Of a DNA stretch of 35,596 nt, positions 31,901-35,596 are shown one piece after another; position 1 is the first letter of the stretch; each line of letters starts with the position of its first letter. The notes beneath the pieces are model-generated. The model was not told the DNA's origin, made no database searches, and saw nothing but the letters and a program-made list of their open reading frames with translations. This DNA comes from Candidatus Eiseniibacteriota bacterium (GTDB lineage: Bacteria > Eisenbacteria > RBG-16-71-46). The stretch lies in the NCBI GenBank assembly GCA_016215625.1, contig JACRIW010000123.1:1-35596 (forward strand), in the 5' to 3' direction. Both the position numbers and the translations under genes were made by a program.

Positions 31901-32932
31901 GCGGGCACGCGCGTCGGGCGCAAGTGCGAGATCTCGACGGTCATGGAGGTCGTGCCGGAACTCACCGACATCGGCGACGAGTGCTTCTTCGCCGACGGCA
32001 TCTACCTGGGGCGGCCGCTGCTCCACCGTGGCCACTCGCACTGCGCGCGCACGCGGCTGTCGAAGAACACGTTCTTCGGCAATCACGCCGTGATCCCGGC
32101 GGGCGTGTCGCTGCCGCCGGGCATCCTGCTCGGCATCTGCACCGTGGCCGATCCCGCGCTCGTGCGCGAAGGGTCGTCCTGGTTCGGCAATCCCCCGCTC
32201 GAACTGCCGCGCCGCGAGATCGCCGAGAGCGAGCGCGAACTGACGCACGACCCCGGCTTCGCGCGCTTCGCCACGCGCGTCGTCTTCGAGTCCGTGCGCC
32301 TGGTGCTGCCGCTCGGCCCGCTGGCGCTCGCGTGGGGCTGGTTCCGGGTGATGCCTCAGTGGCACGAGCAGGTCGCGCCCGCGGCGTTCTTCCTGCTCGC
32401 GCTCCCGGCGTCGTTCGCCGCGATCGGAGCCGTGCTCCTCGCCGCGGCCGTGTTCGTGAAGTGGTGCGTCATGGGACCGATTCGCGAGGGGCGGCACGCG
32501 CTCTGGTCGTGCTGGTGCTGCCGCTGGGACGTGCTCTTCGAAGTGTGGGCGGCGTACGCCGTGCCGGTGCTGCTGTCGTTCGAAGGAACGCCGTTCGTCT
32601 CGTGGTGGCTGCGCGCGATGGGATGCCGCATCGGGCACGGCGTCGTGTTCGGCAGTTCGTTCCTGCAGGTGGTGGATCCCGACATGCTCGAGATCGGTGA
32701 CGGGGCCACCGTTTCCTGCCACCTGCAGTCCCACAGTTTCGAGGATCGCGTGCTCAAGCTCGCGCGCGTGCGCATCGCGGCCGGCTCGGACGTCGCGCGT
32801 GGCGCAGTGCTTCTGTACGGCGCGGACATCGGTGAGCGCGCCGAAGTCGCGGCCAACAGCGTCGTGATGAAGCAGGAACTGCTGCTGCCCGGGCGGCGCT
32901 ACGAGGGCTGCCCGACTCGGGCGGTGCGGTGA
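28925..32932 (+). CDS. Pls/PosA-type non-ribosomal peptide synthetase (poly-amino acid synthetase)
   Basis: About 1335 residues, one module and no normal condensation or thioesterase domain. The adenylation domain is at about 25-530: YTSGTTGRPKG (183-193), YDSSVEEIW, NGYGPTE, YRTGDLAR, K512. The carrier domain has LGGNSL with the pantetheine Ser S572. The last about 730 residues form the terminal domain of epsilon-poly-lysine-synthetase-like enzymes: six or so membrane helices alternating with three hexapeptide-rich acyltransferase-like lobes (GAKIGRDVHLHRG; GTRVGRKCEISTV; GCRIGHGVVFGSS). This class makes isopeptide-linked homopolymers at the membrane. Aligned selectivity positions read roughly D-S-E-C-I-V-G-V-T-K; the E fits a basic substrate. 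Start uncertain: GTG 28925 chosen, TTG 28895 or GTG 28931 possible. The 241 bases upstream show no clear promoter. Confidence 0.9.
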   Translation: MTVASQTPQSFTASAPRAHPATHDVATLLHAVFDRTAAAHPGVVAIDVPPAPGRERETLTYAEASRRSFLLAAQLAPWVRGECVVAIALPRTSAAIYVAMLGVMRAGAAYTCFEPSLAADRARHLLEDSGAVAVIVRAEDRAHFEALGVPPERLVTPDEHGASAHANGHHAVIGPASLAYVIYTSGTTGRPKGVLIEHRNIVNLVESDRGYFGLGPGDRCAQSSMCSYDSSVEEIWLAFGTGATLVLMDDETVRLGPDLVPWLQRERITVFCPPPTLLRMATCADPRTELPDLRLIYVGGEELPLDVAARWAPGRRLENGYGPTECAVTCVRTPVHAGEPVRIGWPVVGNRAHVLDEHGREVHEGVVGELWMGGAGLARGYLNQPALTAERFVTHPEFGRLYRTGDLARREHDGALVYLGRSDSQVKIRGHRVELSAIEASLCACDGVVAAACVLQGEAPLQELSAFLVTDGARPARIETVREQMRVRVPNHMQPAHYALVDSLPTRDASGKLDRSALPDIRPAAQAGRARVGSFDWTEGERVVAAAFAAFVPFGGEVGPDDDFFLDLGGNSLIAAQVISCLRTDASTASLTMRDLYEARTVRALAARIGAPAEAKRTDGPAPREALAGAASPGALAQLAFVAVSLVPAAALVWAVVFVVLPALERAMGTAALLLALPLLAFAAELLWLPLGLALTVAAKAALVGRYRAGRHPYLGSFHVRHWIVVHLAHTIPWALVQGSELGNACLRALGAKIGRDVHLHRGVDLADGGWDLLTIEDGATLGRDASLGIVEWHDRHVVFAPVRVGAGATLDTRAHVGGGATVERDGFLGALSSLADGVTLPAGELWRGVPAARVDEAVPPAPEPHAGARPWGPFAHTVALLAARAFSSWLPMLPGLLLALVLLRPGAAGTGLLPAPFSQLPLGWAPFVLMAGYAACLPMEAFVARLFGRVPEGAHPLRGATGIAIAMKEHAVETANAAISGTLLWPMWLRMAGTRVGRKCEISTVMEVVPELTDIGDECFFADGIYLGRPLLHRGHSHCARTRLSKNTFFGNHAVIPAGVSLPPGILLGICTVADPALVREGSSWFGNPPLELPRREIAESERELTHDPGFARFATRVVFESVRLVLPLGPLALAWGWFRVMPQWHEQVAPAAFFLLALPASFAAIGAVLLAAAVFVKWCVMGPIREGRHALWSCWCCRWDVLFEVWAAYAVPVLLSFEGTPFVSWWLRAMGCRIGHGVVFGSSFLQVVDPDMLEIGDGATVSCHLQSHSFEDRVLKLARVRIAAGSDVARGAVLLYGADIGERAEVAANSVVMKQELLLPGRRYEGCPTRAVR

Positions 32933-33567
32933 GCGCCGCTCCCACCTCCACGGTGACCGTGCGGCTGTGGACGCTCGCGCTGCCGGCACGCCTCACGCCC
33001 GAGGTGCAGGCCATCCTCACGTCCGAAGAGTTCGAGCGCGCCGAACGTTCCCGCGCACGCTCCGGCACGTCGGAGTGGGCGCACGGGCGCGCGGCCTTGC
33101 GCACGGTGCTCGCGCGCGAGTGCGGCTGCGCGCCGGAGGACGTGCGGTTCGAGCGCGGCGACCGGGGCAAGCCTTGCCTCGCGCACGGGATTGGGCCGGA
33201 ACTCGAGTTTTCGTACGCGCGTTCCGGCGCCGTCGCGATGATCGCACTCGCCCGCCGCCGAGCGGTCGGCGTGGACGTCGAGCGCGTGCGCGCGGGCCTC
33301 GACGAGCGCGACCTCGCGCGGGCGTACTTCGACGATCGTGCCCGGGAACAGTTCGACCAGCTTCGCGCCGGCGGCGCGAGGGACGCGTTCTTCCGCGCCA
33401 GGGTCGAGTTCGAGGCGCGCGCGAAAGCGACGGGCGTGGGCATCGTGCTCGAGGGCGATGCCCAGGAAGCCGCGTGCATTCCCTGCCTCGCCCCGAGTGG
33501 CTACGTGGCCGCGGTGGCCGCAGCCGGAAGTGCGGCCTTCACGCTGCACTTCGAAAGCGGGGCGTGA
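32929..33567 (+). CDS. Sfp-type 4'-phosphopantetheinyl transferase
   Basis: A 212-residue enzyme that probably loads the carrier domain of the preceding synthetase with phosphopantetheine from CoA. Family marks: LTSEEFERAERSRARSGTSEWAHGRAALRTVLAREC, a GDRGKPCL segment, VGVDVERV (D116, E118 bind Mg) and FEARAKATG (E162, K166). Two motifs are unusual: the normal NLSHS is SYARS, and the normal WTxKEA is RVEFEA, so the Trp and one Lys are missing while the metal-binding Glu and the distal Lys remain. The GTG at 32929 overlaps the synthetase stop (GTGA), so the two are translationally linked. Activity is likely but needs caution because of these changes. Confidence 0.85.
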   Translation: MSAAPTSTVTVRLWTLALPARLTPEVQAILTSEEFERAERSRARSGTSEWAHGRAALRTVLARECGCAPEDVRFERGDRGKPCLAHGIGPELEFSYARSGAVAMIALARRRAVGVDVERVRAGLDERDLARAYFDDRAREQFDQLRAGGARDAFFRARVEFEARAKATGVGIVLEGDAQEAACIPCLAPSGYVAAVAAAGSAAFTLHFESGA

Positions 33568-33585
33568 GCCGCGCACGGCGGCCTT

Positions 33586-34656
33586 TCAGCCCCGCACGGC
33601 CCACCGCAGCTTGGCCGGCTTCGAACGCGGATTGTCGTGCCGCTCCCTGGCGGAAGGACGCACGACTTCCGGGGCGACGCGGGCCCACAGCCCCTCGCGT
33701 TCTCCCGCGGCGAAGGCCTTCTTCACGCGCCGGTCCTCGCCCGAGTGGAACGTGAGGATCGCAACGCGACCACCCGGGCGAACGCACGCGGGCAGGTCGC
33801 GCAGGAGCGCATCGAGCGCGCCGAACTCGTCGTTCACCTCGATGCGCAGCGCCTGGAAGACGCGGCGCACGCTCGAATCCACGTCGTCCTCCTTCGCGAG
33901 CCCCGTGACCGCGGCACGCACGCGCTCGGCGAGCGCCGCGGTCGTACGAAACTCCGCGCGCGCGCCATGGAGCGCCTCGGCGATGGCTGCGGCGTGCGGC
34001 TCGTCGGCGTTGTCGCGCAGTACGCCTTCGAGCGACGCGAGGCTGGTGCGCGCGAGCCAGTCCGCCGCGGACAGTCCACGGTTGGGGTTCATGCGCATGT
34101 CGAGCGGGCCGTCGGCACCGAAGGTGAACCCTCGCGCGGGATTGTCGATCTGCATGGACGACACGCCCAGGTCCGCGAGCACGAGGTCCGCCCCGTCGCT
34201 CCAGCCCTGCGCCGCGAGCGCGGCGCGCAGCCCGGCGAAGTTGCTGCGACGCACGACCAGCGCATCCTCGCCGAAGCCCGCCTTGCGCAGGCGCTCCTCC
34301 GTGCGCGGCAGCTCGATCGGGTCGGCGTCGAGCGCGAGCAACGTTCCTCCGGGGACGATGCACTCGAGCAGCCGTCTCGCGTGTCCTCCCCATCCGAGCG
34401 TGGCATCCACGGCGCGCTCGCCCCGCGCCGGCGCGAGATGATGGAGCACCTCGTCCACGAGGATCGGCACGTGCTGACCGGCGGGCGTACGGCCCTTGCC
34501 GAGCACGTGCGGAACGATCTCCGGGTACTGCTCCGGCGAGAGTTCCTTGTACTTCTCCTCGAATCGGCGCGGATGCGTCCCGCGATAGCGCGGACGGCGG
34601 CGATGCTCGGGCCGGGGATCGTCGGGTGCGGTCATGGGCCGCGCAACGTATCCCAT
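33586..34656 (-). CDS. rsmH: 16S rRNA (cytosine1402-N4)-methyltransferase RsmH
   Basis: A 356-residue SAM-dependent enzyme that methylates N4 of C1402 in 16S rRNA. Marks: HVPILVDEVLHHLAP, VDATLGWGGHARRLLE (SAM loop), LALDADP, ADLGVSSMQIDNPARGFTFGADGPLDMRMNP (family signature), RVFQALRIEVNDE, and VAILTFHSGEDRRVKKAF. The C-terminus NPRSKPAKLRWAVRG replaces the common NPRARSAKLR. About 50 basic residues precede the core (RRRPRYRGTHPRRFEEKYKEL), typical of the long RsmH form. It is not in a dcw cell-division cluster, which is the usual place for rsmH. ATG at 34656 has GAGG nine bases upstream; ATG 34635 is possible. Confidence 0.92.
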   Translation of the reverse strand: MGYVARPMTAPDDPRPEHRRRPRYRGTHPRRFEEKYKELSPEQYPEIVPHVLGKGRTPAGQHVPILVDEVLHHLAPARGERAVDATLGWGGHARRLLECIVPGGTLLALDADPIELPRTEERLRKAGFGEDALVVRRSNFAGLRAALAAQGWSDGADLVLADLGVSSMQIDNPARGFTFGADGPLDMRMNPNRGLSAADWLARTSLASLEGVLRDNADEPHAAAIAEALHGARAEFRTTAALAERVRAAVTGLAKEDDVDSSVRRVFQALRIEVNDEFGALDALLRDLPACVRPGGRVAILTFHSGEDRRVKKAFAAGEREGLWARVAPEVVRPSARERHDNPRSKPAKLRWAVRG

Positions 34657-34809
34657 CCGGAAGATCCTCGCCTCCTCGTGGCGCGGCGGCCGGCCCGCGA
34701 AGTTTCCGGCAGGTCATCCCGCGTTCACACGGTCGTTACACGCGCGGGCTAGCTTGCACAGCGTCGGGGGGCACCGTGCTCCTCGCGCACACGAGGAAGG
34801 GACTTCCCC

Positions 34810-35007
34810 ATGAGCAGCACTCTTCCCAGCCTGACCCAGGCGCCGGCCACCGGATTCGCCGCCCTGCTCCAGCCGCGCGTCGTCCTGCGCGCCACGCTTC
34901 TCGCGATCGCACTCCTGTACGTGGCGACGACGCTCCGCGCCGTGACCGGCGGCGTCCGCCCCGCGGTCTCCCACGACGATCGCCCGGTGGTGCTGCAGGA
35001 TCGTTGA
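34810..35007 (+). CDS. Small single-pass membrane protein, hypothetical
   Basis: A 65-residue protein with one membrane helix (VVLRATLLAIALLYVATTL, about 24-42) and a polar tail (PAVSHDDRPVVLQDR). No family is recognised. AGGAAGGG lies about eight bases before the ATG, and part of it can pair with CTTCC directly before the start, so initiation could be weak or regulated. Its orientation is divergent from rsmH. Reality is moderately supported by the ribosome site and the hydrophobic core. Confidence 0.5.
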   Translation: MSSTLPSLTQAPATGFAALLQPRVVLRATLLAIALLYVATTLRAVTGGVRPAVSHDDRPVVLQDR

Positions 35008-35144
35008 AGCACGCGCCGGCGCATGCCCGAACGAGTCCGCTCGCTTCGCGCGTCACGGGCATGCCCGGGTTCACGCGAAGACCGGCGGGGACATCATCGG
35101 GGTCGCTCGGCCCGCACACCGAGTGAACGGCGCCCGCCGCTCCC

Positions 35145-35596
35145 TCAAGGAGCGAGCAGGTACTCGAGAATGCGCCCGACACGGGCCGCCCACGCGGCCT
35201 CGTTGTGCGCGGCGCCTTCGACTTCCTCGTAGTGGAGGTCCTGCCCTTCGCGCAGTCCGCGCGCGATGAGCGCATCGCGCAACTGCCGTGCGTTCTCGAG
35301 CCACACGCGCACGCCGGTCGAGGGCGCGGTGGACTCGGCCGTGCCGATGTCCACCCACACGCGCAGTGGCTTCTTCGGCATCGAGCGCGCGCGGGCGACG
35401 ATCGCGGTATCGGCCCACCACACCGCGGGAGACACGCAGCCGACGAGCCCGAATCGGTCCGGGTGCGCCATGGCGCCGTCGAGCGAGACGAGCCCGCCGA
35501 GTGACGAGCCGATGATTGCCGTGTTTTCGGGACCGGTGAGCGTGCGGTAGTTCGGGGCGCGCAAGGGCTGGTGGAATTCCATCGCCGCATCGCGGC
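35145..35596 (-). CDS. Alpha/beta-hydrolase, esterase D/Fes-like, C-terminal part
   Basis: The visible 150 residues are the C-terminal half; the gene continues past the right edge, so the internal Met at 35582 is not the start. Visible motifs: NTAIIGSSLGGLVSLDGAMAHPDRFGLVGCVSPAVWW, with the nucleophile Ser in G-S-S-L-G-G; LRVWVDIGTAES, an acid-bearing strand; and VEGAAHNEAAWAARVGRILEYLL with the catalytic His. This is the putative esterase (PF00756) family, which includes esterase D, enterochelin esterase and antigen-85-like proteins. The substrate is not predictable. The gene ends 137 bases from the small membrane protein gene, to which it is convergent. Confidence 0.85.
   Translation of the reverse strand, partial: RDAAMEFHQPLRAPNYRTLTGPENTAIIGSSLGGLVSLDGAMAHPDRFGLVGCVSPAVWWADTAIVARARSMPKKPLRVWVDIGTAESTAPSTGVRVWLENARQLRDALIARGLREGQDLHYEEVEGAAHNEAAWAARVGRILEYLLAP

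Noticed and set aside
35021..35064. Inverted repeat GCATGCCCG / CGGGCATGC near the right end
   Set aside because: The 26-base loop and the convergent short gap make it a poor terminator; it may be chance in GC-rich DNA.
1..35596. Search for CRISPR arrays, tRNA genes, insertion sequences and phage genes
   Set aside because: No regular spaced repeats, cloverleaf-like segments, transposase motifs or phage modules were seen. The 'phage holin family' protein at 5277-5654 is a common chromosomal membrane protein.

Overview
The window is about 35.6 kb of very GC-rich bacterial chromosome (roughly 70 % G+C by eye). Genes are closely packed on both strands. I see no rRNA, tRNA, CRISPR array, insertion sequence or phage module. 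Several secreted proteins end in a FlgD-like Ig / FCB-type C-terminal domain (APxPNP ... YDVSGRxVRTL ... WDGxxxxGxxVxAGLYYxR), and RsmH is the long-N-terminus form. These traits suggest an uncultured lineage near the FCB group, such as Candidatus Eisenbacteria. The taxonomy is inference; nothing in the window proves it.

Layout. 1-8.5 kb: the start of a cyclic-2,3-diphosphoglycerate-synthetase-like gene (minus), a DUF969/DUF979 membrane-protein pair, a double-VOC protein, a secreted CHRD protein, a SnoaL-like secreted protein, an NmrA-like oxidoreductase, a holin-family membrane protein and a 12-repeat kelch protein. 8.2-9.1 kb: an ECF sigma factor overlapping a small membrane protein gene. 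9.4-20 kb: an exported-protein region with a coiled-coil periplasmic protein, a 1490-residue HExxH protease with a duplicated C-terminal half, a GH16 glucanase, a secreted protein with a TWGRVKSMYR tail, a small exported protein paired with a matrixin, and a secreted protein with a possible lectin-like core. 20.2-28.7 kb: a methyltransferase, then a signalling locus. 28.9-33.6 kb: a Pls/PosA-type non-ribosomal peptide synthetase (epsilon-poly-lysine-synthetase-like) overlapping its phosphopantetheinyl transferase. 33.6-35.6 kb: rsmH, a 65-residue membrane peptide and the 3' part of an esterase gene.

The most interesting part is 21.2-28.7 kb. A 1692-residue protein joins a Ser/Thr kinase, a signalling ATPase, TPR-like repeats, GAF, a sigma54-activator AAA+ domain and a Fis-type HTH. 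Its GAFTGA loop reads NVATGV. Just downstream, behind a terminator, is a close match to a -24/-12 sigma54 promoter (TGGCACGGGACTGGCG, 26546-26561). It precedes a three-gene overlapping operon: a small secreted protein, a stand-alone remnant of a sigma54 AAA+ domain that has lost Walker A, the Walker B Glu and the GAFTGA loop, and a PAS histidine kinase. I propose this as one regulatory circuit: activator, sigma54 promoter, then exported peptide, pseudo-ATPase and sensor kinase.

The second notable unit is the NRPS/PPTase operon, which predicts a poly(amino acid) product. The selectivity positions I could align include an acidic residue, which fits a basic amino acid substrate.
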